DNA of 64,000 nucleotides from Streptomyces lincolnensis (lineage in GTDB: Bacteria; Actinomycetota; Actinomycetes; Streptomycetales; Streptomycetaceae). Position 1 is the stretch's first letter. Each line of letters starts with the position of its first letter. The position numbers were made by a program, and so were the translations under genes. The stretch covers positions 620,001 to 684,000 of the forward strand of contig NZ_JAIHON010000004.1 in NCBI RefSeq assembly GCF_021173675.1, given 5' to 3'. The notes beneath the pieces are model-generated. The model was given only the letters and a program-made list of their open reading frames with translations. It was not told the origin of the DNA and ran no database searches. Shown here one piece after another: positions 7,517 through 15,652 of the stretch.

Positions 7517-8623
7517 GTGCGATCCATATGGAACGGCGCCATCTCGTTCGGCCTGGTCAGCATCCCGATCAAGCTGGTGAACGCGACCGAGAGCCACTCG
7601 ATCTCGTTCCGTCAGATCCACACCGAGGACGGCGGCCGCATCCGCTACCGCAAGGTGTGCGAACTGGAGGACCGCGAGGTCACCCAGTCGGAGATCGGCA
7701 AGGGCTACGAGGACGCGGACGGCACGATCATCCCGATCACCGACGAGGACCTGGCCCATCTGCCGCTCCCGACGGCCAGGACGATCGAGATCGTGGCCTT
7801 CGTGCCGGCCGGCCGGATCGACCCGCTCCAGATGGACGCCGCGTACTACCTCGCGGCGGGCGGTGCCGCGGCCGCCAAGCCGTACACCCTGCTGCGCGAG
7901 GCCCTCAAGCGCAGTCAGAAGGTCGCCGTCGCCAAGTTCGCGCTGCGCGGCAAGGAACGCCTCGGCATGCTGCGCGTGGTCGGCGACGCGATCGCCCTGC
8001 ACGGGCTGCTGTGGCCGGACGAGGTCCGTGCCCCCGAGGGGGTCGCGCCCGACACGGACGTCACGGTCAACGACAAGGAACTCGACCTCGCGGACGCCCT
8101 GATGGACACCCTCGGCGAGATCGACCTGGACGACCTGCACGACGAGTACCGCGAGGCACTGGAGGAGGTCGTCGCCGCGAAGGCCGCCGGCGAGGCCCCG
8201 CCCGAGACCCCCGAACCGGCCCGGGGCGGCAAGGTCCTCGACCTGATGGCGGCGCTGGAGAAGAGCGTGCGCGCGGCCAAGGAGTCGCGGGGCGAGGAGA
8301 CGGGGGCGGAGGGAGCGGCGGGAGCGGCGGAGGAGGAGCCCGCCGAGGTCAGACGCCTCCCGGCCCGGAAGTCGGCCCGGGCCACACCCAAGCAGACGGG
8401 CGGCAAGAAGTCGACGGCGTCCGGCTCGGGGACGAAGAAGACGGCCGCGAAGAAGACGACGGCCGCCGCGAAGAAGTCGACCGCGAAGACGGCACAGGGC
8501 ACGAAGAAGACGGCGTCGTCGGCGCGGAGGACGACGGCCGCCGCGAAGACGACGACGGGCAAGAAGACCGCGGCCAAGAAGACGGCGGCGAAGAAGACGG
8601 CGGCCCGCAAACGGACCGCGTGA
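7517..8623 (+). CDS. ku: Ku DNA end-binding protein with lysine-rich tail
   Basis: A bacterial Ku homodimer subunit of 368 residues. The first 255 or so form the DNA-encircling core (MRSIWNGAISFGLVSIP at the start, RYRKVCELE, RPDTDV-type motifs). From about residue 280 the protein becomes a Lys/Ala/Thr-rich tail with KKTAAKKT-like repeats that resembles histone H1 or HupS tails. Extended basic tails occur in some actinobacterial Ku proteins and are thought to help DNA binding and bridging. The start is set at GTG 7517: AAAGGG sits 8 nt upstream, whereas GTG 7508 would overlap that site. Ku recruits LigD-type polymerases, encoded divergently here. Confidence 0.93.
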   Translation: MRSIWNGAISFGLVSIPIKLVNATESHSISFRQIHTEDGGRIRYRKVCELEDREVTQSEIGKGYEDADGTIIPITDEDLAHLPLPTARTIEIVAFVPAGRIDPLQMDAAYYLAAGGAAAAKPYTLLREALKRSQKVAVAKFALRGKERLGMLRVVGDAIALHGLLWPDEVRAPEGVAPDTDVTVNDKELDLADALMDTLGEIDLDDLHDEYREALEEVVAAKAAGEAPPETPEPARGGKVLDLMAALEKSVRAAKESRGEETGAEGAAGAAEEEPAEVRRLPARKSARATPKQTGGKKSTASGSGTKKTAAKKTTAAAKKSTAKTAQGTKKTASSARRTTAAAKTTTGKKTAAKKTAAKKTAARKRTA

Positions 8624-8679
8624 CCTGCGCACCGCGCCGGCTACTGGCCGCAGCCGCAGGTCTCGTCAGCCGTGTCGTC

Positions 8680-8715
8680 CCGTGAGTCCTGTGAGCCCCG
8701 TGAGTCCTGTGGACC
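8680..8715. repeat. 18-bp tandem duplication downstream of ku
   Basis: Two 18-nt units beginning ccgtgagtcctgtg, with two mismatches at the end of the second. They lie in the 130-bp gap between the convergent ku and cyclophilin genes. No coding role is apparent. Confidence 0.8.
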
Positions 8716-8753
8716 CTGAGGATTCCGGCGGTCTCACCGGTCCTGAGGAACCG

Positions 8754-9254
8754 TCAGTCGAGGACCGTGGCGGACTCGATGACCAGCGTCTCGGTGGGCA
8801 CGTCCTGGTGGCCGCCCTTGCTGCCGGTGCGGACGGCCTTCATCCGGTCGACGACGTCCTGGCCCTCGGTGACCCGGCCGAAGACGGCATAACCCCAGCC
8901 GCGCATGTCCTTCGACGTGTGGTTGAGGAAGCCGTTGTCCGAGACGTTGATGAAGAACTGGGCGGTCGCCGAGTGCGGGTCGCCGGTGCGGGCCATCGCC
9001 ACGGTGTACTCGGTGTTCTTCAGCCCGTTGTCGGCCTCGTTCTGGATCGGGGCCTGGGTGGGCTTCTGCTTCATGTCCGCGGTGAAACCACCGCCCTGGA
9101 CCATGAAGCCGTTGATCACGCGGTGGAAGATCGTTCCGTCGTAGTGTCCCGCGCGGACGTACGACAGGAAGTTCTCGGCCGTCTTGGGCGCCTCGGCGTC
9201 GTTGAGCTCGAGAACGATACGGCCGAAGTTCGTGGTCAGCTCGACCCTGGACAT
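8754..9254 (-). CDS. Cyclophilin-type peptidyl-prolyl cis-trans isomerase
   Basis: A 166-residue cytoplasmic cyclophilin of the PpiB type, with no signal peptide. Active-site elements are [13 protein letters not shown] (catalytic Arg45) and the downstream [10 protein letters not shown] and [11 protein letters not shown] blocks. It catalyses proline isomerisation during folding. The size matches single-domain bacterial enzymes. The ATG follows AAAGGGA by 8 nt. It converges with ku and has no operon partner visible. Confidence 0.95.
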   Translation of the reverse strand: MSRVELTTNFGRIVLELNDAEAPKTAENFLSYVRAGHYDGTIFHRVINGFMVQGGGFTADMKQKPTQAPIQNEADNGLKNTEYTVAMARTGDPHSATAQFFINVSDNGFLNHTSKDMRGWGYAVFGRVTEGQDVVDRMKAVRTGSKGGHQDVPTETLVIESATVLD

Positions 9255-9355
9255 GTGAATCGTCCCTTTCTGGTGGGGCTTGGCCGCAGCATCTTGTCAC
9301 ACGGGTGTTGACCAGGACCGTTGAGCGGGTCATGACGGCACCCGCGCGCCGACCG

Positions 9356-9424
9356 GATGTCGGGCCGCCTCCTCGCCCCGATGTCGGGCCGCCTCCTCGA
9401 CCCGGTGTCAGGCCGCCTCTTCCA
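9356..9424. repeat. 24-bp tandem repeat at acyltransferase 3' end
   Basis: Two near-identical 24-nt units (gatgtcgggccgcctcctcg followed by a variable cccc/accc) and a diverged third. The array straddles the stop codon of the membrane acyltransferase gene, so the last codons of that protein are repeat-derived. Confidence 0.85.
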
Positions 9425-10733
9425 GAACGCCGTTCGCCCCGGCCCTCGCCGACCGCGCTCCACGCCCGCGCGGTCCGGCCAGCAGCACCAGCGCCGTGCC
9501 CGCCGCCAGCCCCAGCGCGGGCAGCACCGGGAACCGTCCGTCGGGCGCGAACCCGTGCACCGCGAAGCGGCTCAGCGCGAGCGCGCTCACCGCGAGCCCG
9601 AGCCACACGGCCCAGGCCCCGCCGCGCAGCCCGGGTTCCGGCCGCGTCCGGTCGTAGAGCACCCCCAGCCCGCGTTCCACCGGCCTCAGCGCCGCCACGA
9701 CCCCGGCGAGCACGACCGCGAGGAGCAGCAGCCACGGCACCCGCAGCCCCCACCACCCCGGGGAGCCGAGCGCGGGCTGCGGTGCGAGGCCGGTCAGATA
9801 GAACGCGGCGGCCAGGACCAGCACCGGCAGCATGTGCCACAGATACAGCGTCATACTCGCGCCGCCGACCGGCCGTACGACCCGCCAGACCCGCTCGCGG
9901 TCGAGGAGCCGCCGCACCGCCGGCGCGACCAGCTGACACACCCCCACCTGTGCCACCACCCAGGCCAGCATGGCCGCCGAGGGCGGGTCGGTGTTGCCGG
10001 TCTCCTGGCCGGTGACCCGGATCAGGCTGACGGGGTAGGGGCCGAGGGCGACCAGCAGAGCGAAGGCGGCCCCGCCGGCGGCGGCCAGCACCCCGGGCAC
10101 GGCGAGCCCGTCGAGCAGCCCGTCCCGCCGGCAGAAGCCCAGTTGATAGGCCACGCCCCATACGAGGACGTAGTCGAGCACCCCCACGGACGACACGCCC
10201 CCGGCGACCACGACCACGTCGACCCCCACCGCGACCGCGCCCATGACCAGCGGGACGCGCGGCCCCCAGCACCGATGTGCCGTGTGCAGCACCGGAGTAA
10301 GGGCGCTCAGCACGAGGTAAACGGGCAGGAACCAGAACTGCATGGCCATGGCCCAGCCCACCATCGAGAGCGTGTACGGATCCACGCCGGCGCCCGCCGA
10401 GACCCCCACGGCGAGCAGCACCAGCCCGCTGTACACCCCGGTCGGTAGCAGCAGCCGCACCGCCCGCCGCCCCGCCCACCCGGCCGCCGTACCGCCCGCG
10501 CTCCGGGCCCGCTCCCAGGATCCGGCGGCCGCGTCGCCCCCGGCGAGGAAGAACAGCGGCATGATCTGGAACAGCAGCGTCAGCCACTGCGTCCCGGGCA
10601 GCACCGCGAGCAACTCCGGTGCCACGACCTGCCCTTGGGGCCCGTGCTCCAGCGCGGTGATCAACCAGTGCCCGAACACCACGAGCACGATCGCCCAGGC
10701 CCGCAGGAAATCGACGTAGCGGTCTCTGCTCAT
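9408..10733 (-). CDS. Acyltransferase-3 family integral membrane protein
   Basis: A 441-residue polytopic protein. The opening RDRYVDFLRAWAIVLVVFGHW is the hallmark first helix of the acyltransferase-3 (OafA/NodX/YrhL) family, with the conserved His. About ten hydrophobic helices follow, including LYLWHMLPV in the later part. Family members transfer acyl groups, often acetyl, onto sugars or other extracytoplasmic acceptors. No extracellular SGNH domain is fused. The ATG was chosen because it opens this conserved helix; an upstream extension would be a low-complexity tail. It is divergent from the secreted lipase. The substrate is unknown. Confidence 0.85.
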   Translation of the reverse strand: MSRDRYVDFLRAWAIVLVVFGHWLITALEHGPQGQVVAPELLAVLPGTQWLTLLFQIMPLFFLAGGDAAAGSWERARSAGGTAAGWAGRRAVRLLLPTGVYSGLVLLAVGVSAGAGVDPYTLSMVGWAMAMQFWFLPVYLVLSALTPVLHTAHRCWGPRVPLVMGAVAVGVDVVVVAGGVSSVGVLDYVLVWGVAYQLGFCRRDGLLDGLAVPGVLAAAGGAAFALLVALGPYPVSLIRVTGQETGNTDPPSAAMLAWVVAQVGVCQLVAPAVRRLLDRERVWRVVRPVGGASMTLYLWHMLPVLVLAAAFYLTGLAPQPALGSPGWWGLRVPWLLLLAVVLAGVVAALRPVERGLGVLYDRTRPEPGLRGGAWAVWLGLAVSALALSRFAVHGFAPDGRFPVLPALGLAAGTALVLLAGPRGRGARSARAGANGVLEEAA

Positions 10734-10951
10734 ACGACGTGATGCTCCCGTCCGGCCTGCGCCATCGAGCCGAATCGTCCGGGCCGCAACCAATCCGTGG
10801 CCGGTACGACACCGGACCGGGCGGGGGCCGGGCGGGGATGTGCTGCCGTCGGGCGCGGCGGGCACGGGCCTGCTCTGCGGGGGAAAACCCCTCCTCGTCC
10901 GGCGGGGCGGCCGGATGGTGACCAGGACCGACCCGTCTCTACGGTCAGGTC

Positions 10952-12226
10952 ATGAAGCCCTTACGCGAACTCCTGTTGGTCTCCTCGATCTCGGTGGCCC
11001 TGCTGGCGGGCGGAGTCACGGCCGCCGCGGCGCACGACCGGGGCCCCGGGAAAACCGCCACCGCGGCGGCCGAGGACACCCGTGCCACGCACCGGCGGGG
11101 ACAACTCGTCTCCGTCGACCACCTGCGCACCCTGTCCGCGGCGCAGATCAAGGCCGAACTGAAGAGCGACGACGGGGGAGCCTGGGACACCGGAGCCGTC
11201 CGGTACGGCGTGGACACCTACCGCGTGGTGTACCGCACCGTCGACCCGTCCGGCCGCCCCACCACCGCGAGCGGCCTGGTCGCCGTACCCCGTGGCGGCG
11301 AACGGCACCTGCGGACGGTGTCGTTCGCGCACGGCACCGAACTGTTCAAGGGAGACGTCGCCTCGGTCAGCGACGAGGTGTGGTCCCAGGCCCCCGCACT
11401 GACCTACGCCTCGGCGGGATTCGCCGCCGTCCTCCCCGACTACCTCGGCCTCGGCCTGGGCCCCGGCCCGCACCCGTGGATGGACATCCCCTCCGAGACG
11501 ACCGCCTCCCTGGACCTGCTGCGCGCCGCCCACACCCTCGCCCCGACCCTCGGACGACACCTGCGCCCCGACGTGTTCGCCACCGGCTTCTCCCAGGGAG
11601 CCTCGGCCGCCCTGGGCCTGGCCCGCGCCCTCCAGGACGGCGCCGACCCCCGGTTCGCGCTCCGGGCGGTGGCACCGGTCAGCGGCGCGTACGCCTTCCG
11701 CGACGCCGCGCTGCCCTCCCTGCTCTCCGGCGAGACCGACCCGAAGGCCGGCGTGATCTACACGGCCCTGACCCTGGTCGCCTTCAACCGCCTCCACCAC
11801 GTCTACGACACTCCGGGCGAGGTCTTCCGCAAGCCGTACGCCCGTACGATCGAGGGCCTGCTCGACGGCACCCACACCGGCGCCGAGGTCGTCGCGGGCA
11901 CCCCGGCGACCCTCGACGGCCTCCTCACACGGCACGGCCGCGCCCTGCTCACCCGTCCCACCGGAGGGCTGGCCGAGGCCCTGCGCCTGACCGACGGAGT
12001 CTGCGCCGACTGGACCCCGCGCGTCCCCGTCCGCCTCTACTACGCGGCCGGAGACGAGCAGGCCGTCACGGCCAACAGCCAGCACTGCCACGTCACGTTC
12101 CACGCCCACGGCACCCACGCCCCCCTCTCTCCCCTCGGCACCCCCACCTACGCCGGCTCCCGCCACCTGGGCTCCCACCAGGCCGGCACCGCCGCAGTGG
12201 TCCGCTGGTTCGGGTCCCTGGCGTGA
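10952..12226 (+). CDS. Secreted alpha/beta-hydrolase (lipase/esterase-like)
   Basis: A 424-residue exported serine hydrolase. A Sec signal peptide of about 27 residues ends in an Ala-rich segment. The nucleophile elbow GFSQG places Ser214, and candidate triad partners are Asp368 (AAGDEQ) and His409 (GSHQAG). The order and the long insertion between strand and triad resemble secretory lipases of the LIP family, so a lipid or ester substrate is likely but unproven. The GYTLP-like stretch PDYLGLGLGPGPHPW is typical of that group. The ATG is supported by the signal peptide. It stands alone between divergent acyltransferase and convergent AsnC genes. Confidence 0.85.
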   Translation: MKPLRELLLVSSISVALLAGGVTAAAAHDRGPGKTATAAAEDTRATHRRGQLVSVDHLRTLSAAQIKAELKSDDGGAWDTGAVRYGVDTYRVVYRTVDPSGRPTTASGLVAVPRGGERHLRTVSFAHGTELFKGDVASVSDEVWSQAPALTYASAGFAAVLPDYLGLGLGPGPHPWMDIPSETTASLDLLRAAHTLAPTLGRHLRPDVFATGFSQGASAALGLARALQDGADPRFALRAVAPVSGAYAFRDAALPSLLSGETDPKAGVIYTALTLVAFNRLHHVYDTPGEVFRKPYARTIEGLLDGTHTGAEVVAGTPATLDGLLTRHGRALLTRPTGGLAEALRLTDGVCADWTPRVPVRLYYAAGDEQAVTANSQHCHVTFHAHGTHAPLSPLGTPTYAGSRHLGSHQAGTAAVVRWFGSLA

Positions 12227-12329
12227 CGCCGGTGAGCGCGGGGTTCGTTCCGTGCGCGCCTCGGAGTCGCCGGGGAGTCGGTGTCGATGTCGGTGGCGTA
12301 GTCACTGTCGGCGGCGCCACCGGGGGGAG

Positions 12330-13379
12330 TCATCGTCGGCGCCCCTCGGACGCGCCCGCCGTGCTCGAACCCGTGCCGGAGGTCAACGGCTCGTAGCTGA
12401 GCTGCTTGACCCGGCGCAGGGTCAGCACGGTCTCGACCGACTGGACGCCCTCCAACGCCCCGATCTTCTCGCTCAGATACGCGTAGAGCTCGGCGCCGCT
12501 GCGGTGCAGGGTCGCCGCGACGAGGTTGGCCCGACCGGTGGTGGCCGCGGCGAACTGCACCTCGGGATGCCCGGCGAGCGCCTCGCCGACGGAGGCGAGC
12601 GCGGCCGGCGTCACGGTGAGCCACAGCAGCGCGTCCATCTCGTGTCCGAGCGGCTCGAAGTCGTGCTGGACGTCGAAGTACAGCACCCCGCTCGACCGCA
12701 GCCGCTCCAGCCGCCGCTTGACCGTCGACTCCGGCTGGCCGGTGGCCGTCTGGAGTTCGGTGAGCGTGGCCCGGCCGTCCCGCCCGAGGACGGTGAGCAG
12801 CGCCTCGTCCTCCGCGTCCAGGGTGACCGGCCCCGACACGGTCTCGACGGGCGGCGGGCGCAGGGCCGCCTCCTCGGCGGGGGAGAGGGCGGCGCTCTTG
12901 TTGAGCCAGCCGAGGGCACCGCCGTAGAAGAAGTGCAGGACGCAGTGGGCACTGACCGACATGACACGGGGGGTGCGCTGGAGCCGGTCGAGGAGCAGCT
13001 TGTCGCGGGCCTCCCGGTCGCGGGGTTTCATCGTGCACGTCACCTCGGTGCCACCGGAGTTCAGCGTGACCCACGAGGTGTCCGGGCGCAGGGCGAGCGC
13101 CCCCGCCAGTCGCTCGGCCGTGTCCGGGGTGCAGCGCAGCCGGACGATCCAGCTGCTGCGGCCCAGCCGGTTCTCGTCCGTCACCCCGAGCACCCTCAGG
13201 CGAGCGCTCGTGTGCAGCCGCCGGTAGCGCCGGGCGACCGTCTGGTCGGACACGCCCAGCACCTGCGCGATCCGGCTGAAGGGGGCCCGCCCGTCGAGTT
13301 GGAGCGCGTGGAGCAGCTTCAGGTCCAGGGGGTCGAGCGGGGCGAGAGGGGCGAGGGGGGCCAGGGCGGTCGGTTCCAT
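12330..13379 (-). CDS. Double Lrp/AsnC-type transcriptional regulator
   Basis: A 349-residue regulator made of two Lrp/AsnC-like halves. The first winged helix-turn-helix is at about 17-60 (LDLKLLHALQLDGRAPFSRIA, then SDQTVARRYRRL). A ligand-type alpha/beta sandwich follows, a second HTH at about 185-235 (ATLTELQTATGQPESTVKRRLERL), and a second sandwich. Tandem AsnC proteins of this size are common in Streptomyces and act as local regulators of metabolism or export. The MFS exporter gene transcribed toward it (ending 13614) is a plausible target. The ATG has GGAGAC at 5 nt, inside a short hexanucleotide repeat. Confidence 0.88.
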   Translation of the reverse strand: MEPTALAPLAPLAPLDPLDLKLLHALQLDGRAPFSRIAQVLGVSDQTVARRYRRLHTSARLRVLGVTDENRLGRSSWIVRLRCTPDTAERLAGALALRPDTSWVTLNSGGTEVTCTMKPRDREARDKLLLDRLQRTPRVMSVSAHCVLHFFYGGALGWLNKSAALSPAEEAALRPPPVETVSGPVTLDAEDEALLTVLGRDGRATLTELQTATGQPESTVKRRLERLRSSGVLYFDVQHDFEPLGHEMDALLWLTVTPAALASVGEALAGHPEVQFAAATTGRANLVAATLHRSGAELYAYLSEKIGALEGVQSVETVLTLRRVKQLSYEPLTSGTGSSTAGASEGRRR

Positions 13380-13383
13380 GGGT

Positions 13384-13419
13384 GTCTCCGTTTTCGTCTC
13401 CGTCTCAGTCTCCGTCTCC
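13384..13419. repeat. Hexanucleotide repeat over the regulator ribosome-binding region
   Basis: On the minus strand the leader reads as repeated gagacg/gagact/cggaga units (about six imperfect copies), immediately before the ATG of the AsnC-type gene, and supplies its Shine-Dalgarno-like GGAGA sequences. Copy-number slippage could change spacing or strength of translation initiation. Confidence 0.7.
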
Positions 13420-13466
13420 CGTGCTCGTCGCTCAGGGGGAGGCGAGGACTGGACTCAGGAGTCGGG

Positions 13467-13501
13467 CGAGGCCCGGAACCGGGATCCGGTTCCGGGCCTC
13501 G
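13467..13501 (-). terminator. Strong intergenic hairpin after MFS gene
   Basis: Perfect 14-bp inverted repeat (cgaggcccggaacc and its complement) around a 7-nt loop, downstream of the minus-strand MFS gene and upstream of the AsnC regulator. It should terminate the transporter transcript before the regulator. Confidence 0.8.
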
Positions 13502-13613
13502 CCTCGCGCCCTCAGGGTCTCCGGGGAGGGCGCCGCGTACCGGACATTTCTCCACGGTCCATGATCCGGCACGTGGTTGTTCCCTGTCCGTGGGGCGGGG
13601 TGGTCCCGCGCGG

Positions 13614-15224
13614 TCAGGCACTCTCCGCTACGGCCGTGCTCCCCGCTACGGCTGTGTTTCCCGCGACGGCTGTGTTTCCTGTGACCGCCGTGCTCCCGCG
13701 CCCCGGAGTGCGCAGCAGCACCGCGGCGACGGCGGCGGCGACGAGTGCCAGCACGGCCGCGATGGTCAGGCAGAGGTGGAGGCCGTCGAGAAAGGCCTCG
13801 GAGAGGGCGCCGAGCGCCCGCCCCTGATCCGGCCCCAGGTTCATCCCGGCGACCGCGCCCAGCCCGCCCTCCTCCACCGCCGCGCCGACGCGCCGCACCG
13901 TCGCCGCGGGCAGCCCGGCGTCGGCGAGGTGACCGGGCAGGGCGTTCAGGGCCTTGCTGCTGAGCACGGCGCCGAGGACGGCAGGACCGAGCGCGCCGCC
14001 GACCTGACGGAAGGCGTTGTTGCCGGCCGCCGCCATGCCGGCCAGGTGGTGCGGCACGGAGGCGACGGCGGTGGCCGTCATCGGGGTGATGACGAGGCCG
14101 AGACCGACGCCCAGCAGCACCAGCCGCCAGGCCAGGGAGCCGTAGGAGGTGTGCGCGTCGAGGCCGGTCAGCGTCAGCAGGGCGGCGGAGGTCACGAGCA
14201 GTCCGCCGGTGATCAGGACGCGCGGGGACCAGCGGTGCATCAGCCGGGCGGCGGGCTGCGACACGAGGATCGCCGCCAGGGTCACCAGGATCATGCGTAC
14301 GGCCGCATCCAGCGTGCTGAGCTGCTGCACCATGCCGAAGTACAGGCTGAGCGCGAAGAAGACACCGATCAGACCCAGGAAACAGATCATGGCGACCAGC
14401 GTCGTCGCCGCGAACGCCGGGCTCCGGAACAGCGACAGATCCAGCATCGGACTGTCACTGCGCCGTTCCACGACCACGAACCCGACGGCGCTGACGGCCG
14501 CGAGCACCAGGGCGACGACGACCCGGCCCTCGGTGAAGGACGCGGCGCCGCCCTCGATGACGCCGTAGACCAGCGCGGTGATCGTGACCATGGCGGTGAT
14601 CTGGCCGGGCCAGTCCAGCCGGCGCGAGCCGGGGGCACGTGAGTCGGTCACCAGCCGGGCGGCGGCCACCACGGCGACGAGCGAGGCGGGGATGGGCAGC
14701 AGATAGATCCACCGCCAGGCCATGTGGTCGAGGATCACCCCGGCGATGAGAGGCCCTACGGCCAACGCCCCCATGAGCGCCGTGGCCCACAGCCCGACGA
14801 ACTTCCCCCGCTCCCGCGGATCCGGCACGGCGTGACTGATCAGCGCCAACGTGCTCGGCAACAGCGCCGCCGCACCCAGCCCCGCCACCGCCTGCCCGAC
14901 CCACAGCACCTCGATCGACCGCGCGCACAACGCGATCAGCGCCCCCAGCCCACTGAGCACCAGCCCGCCCTGAAGAACCTGCTTACGGCCGTGAACGTCC
15001 CCCAGGACACCCGCGGTCAGGATGAGCGCGGCCATGGGCAGCACGAACGCATCGGTGACCCAGGACAGTTCGGCGGTCGACGCGTGCAGCGCCCGCTGGA
15101 TGGCCGGCAGGCTCACCGACACCGTCGTCACCGGCAAATAGGCGACGAACACACCGACGCAGGCCATGACGAGCGTGGCTGCCCGTCGCTCCCGCGGCGC
15201 GTTCGCCGTGGTCGTGACATTCAC
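13614..15224 (-). CDS. MFS transporter, DHA2 (14-TM drug efflux) type
   Basis: A 536-residue major-facilitator protein with about 14 hydrophobic segments. Hallmarks are LPAIQRALHAS in the first loop, GDVHGRKQVL (motif A) after helix 2, and GLGAAALLPSTLALI (motif C region), all typical of DHA2 proton-drug antiporters. The C-terminal cytoplasmic tail ends in a short repeated sequence (STAVTG, NTAVAG, NTAVAG, STAVAE) encoded by an 18-bp tandem repeat. The ATG is preceded by AGGAAG. It is divergent from a second MFS gene over a 428-bp region. Substrate unknown; multidrug or metabolite export is the family role. Confidence 0.9.
   Translation of the reverse strand: MNVTTTANAPRERRAATLVMACVGVFVAYLPVTTVSVSLPAIQRALHASTAELSWVTDAFVLPMAALILTAGVLGDVHGRKQVLQGGLVLSGLGALIALCARSIEVLWVGQAVAGLGAAALLPSTLALISHAVPDPRERGKFVGLWATALMGALAVGPLIAGVILDHMAWRWIYLLPIPASLVAVVAAARLVTDSRAPGSRRLDWPGQITAMVTITALVYGVIEGGAASFTEGRVVVALVLAAVSAVGFVVVERRSDSPMLDLSLFRSPAFAATTLVAMICFLGLIGVFFALSLYFGMVQQLSTLDAAVRMILVTLAAILVSQPAARLMHRWSPRVLITGGLLVTSAALLTLTGLDAHTSYGSLAWRLVLLGVGLGLVITPMTATAVASVPHHLAGMAAAGNNAFRQVGGALGPAVLGAVLSSKALNALPGHLADAGLPAATVRRVGAAVEEGGLGAVAGMNLGPDQGRALGALSEAFLDGLHLCLTIAAVLALVAAAVAAVLLRTPGRGSTAVTGNTAVAGNTAVAGSTAVAESA
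13627..13698. repeat. 18-bp in-frame tandem repeat, four units
   Basis: Four imperfect 18-nt units in the 3' end of the MFS gene, each coding six residues of the type S/N-T-A-V-x-G. The length is a multiple of three, so expansion changes only tail length. Confidence 0.9.
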
Positions 15225-15408
15225 GAGAGTCTCTTCCTGATCCGAGAAACCGCCGACGCGGTTCGCTTGCTACGACGGCAACCCTCCGATCCCGACCACG
15301 AACCGACCCAGCCACGGGCCCGGAATTCCCAGAAATCCGACATGAGGAACCGATTTCCGGGGGATCTCCGACACCGCTCCCGCCTCAGAGCCTCCCCCCG
15401 CCGCGATC

Positions 15409-15437
15409 TTCTGCGCCGGGCGGCGGACCGCTAGGGT
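15409..15437 (+). promoter_or_regulatory. Candidate promoter for leader peptide/MFS transcript
   Basis: TTCTGC and TAGGGT hexamers separated by 17 nt, matching a relaxed Streptomyces vegetative (HrdB) promoter. Predicted start near 15444, about 210 nt upstream of the MFS start codon. A short gtgac/gtcac dyad follows at 15452-15468. Confidence 0.5.
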
Positions 15438-15485
15438 TCTGGACGCAGCGAGTGACCTACTGAGTCACCTACGAGGAGCGAGGAC

Positions 15486-15512
15486 ATGCCCGGTTTCCCG
15501 AGCACGCGTTGA
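15486..15512 (+). CDS. Putative 8-residue leader peptide
   Basis: ATG start with a GAGGAG/GAGG-rich Shine-Dalgarno region immediately upstream, then eight codons (MPGFPSTR) and TGA. It lies about 40 nt after the predicted transcription start and 141 nt before the MFS gene. Its stop codon is followed at once by overlapping hairpins. This is the architecture of ribosome-mediated attenuators in front of actinobacterial resistance and export genes. No translation evidence is available; this is inference from layout. Confidence 0.4.
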   Translation: MPGFPSTR

Positions 15513-15518
15513 CGTCGT

Positions 15519-15537
15519 GGGCCGTCACCGGCCCGGT
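15519..15537 (+). promoter_or_regulatory. Overlapping hairpins after leader peptide
   Basis: Two competing inverted repeats share bases: gggcc/ggccc (15519-15534) and accgg/ccggt (15527-15537). They begin seven nucleotides after the leader stop codon. A ribosome paused on the leader could alter which one forms. The stems are short, so the assignment is tentative. Confidence 0.35.
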
Positions 15538-15652
15538 CATCGCGTGCTGCCCTTGATGTAGCGGCACAGCGAGCCTTCCCCCGCTCGAACTGTCGGCGCA
15601 CGTTCCACGCGCCCGATGGCGGGCTTCGTTGTAGCCAACACAAGGGACCCAG

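Noticed and set aside
9408..9800. Long plus-strand frames opposite the acyltransferase and many other genes
   Set aside because: They are Arg/Pro/Ala-rich shadows caused by high GC content, with no start signals or domains, and the true strand has recognisable proteins.
15431..15643. 70-codon minus-strand frame in the divergent MFS gap
   Set aside because: Arg/Ser-rich composition without domains; it runs against the predicted leader transcript and lacks a ribosome site.
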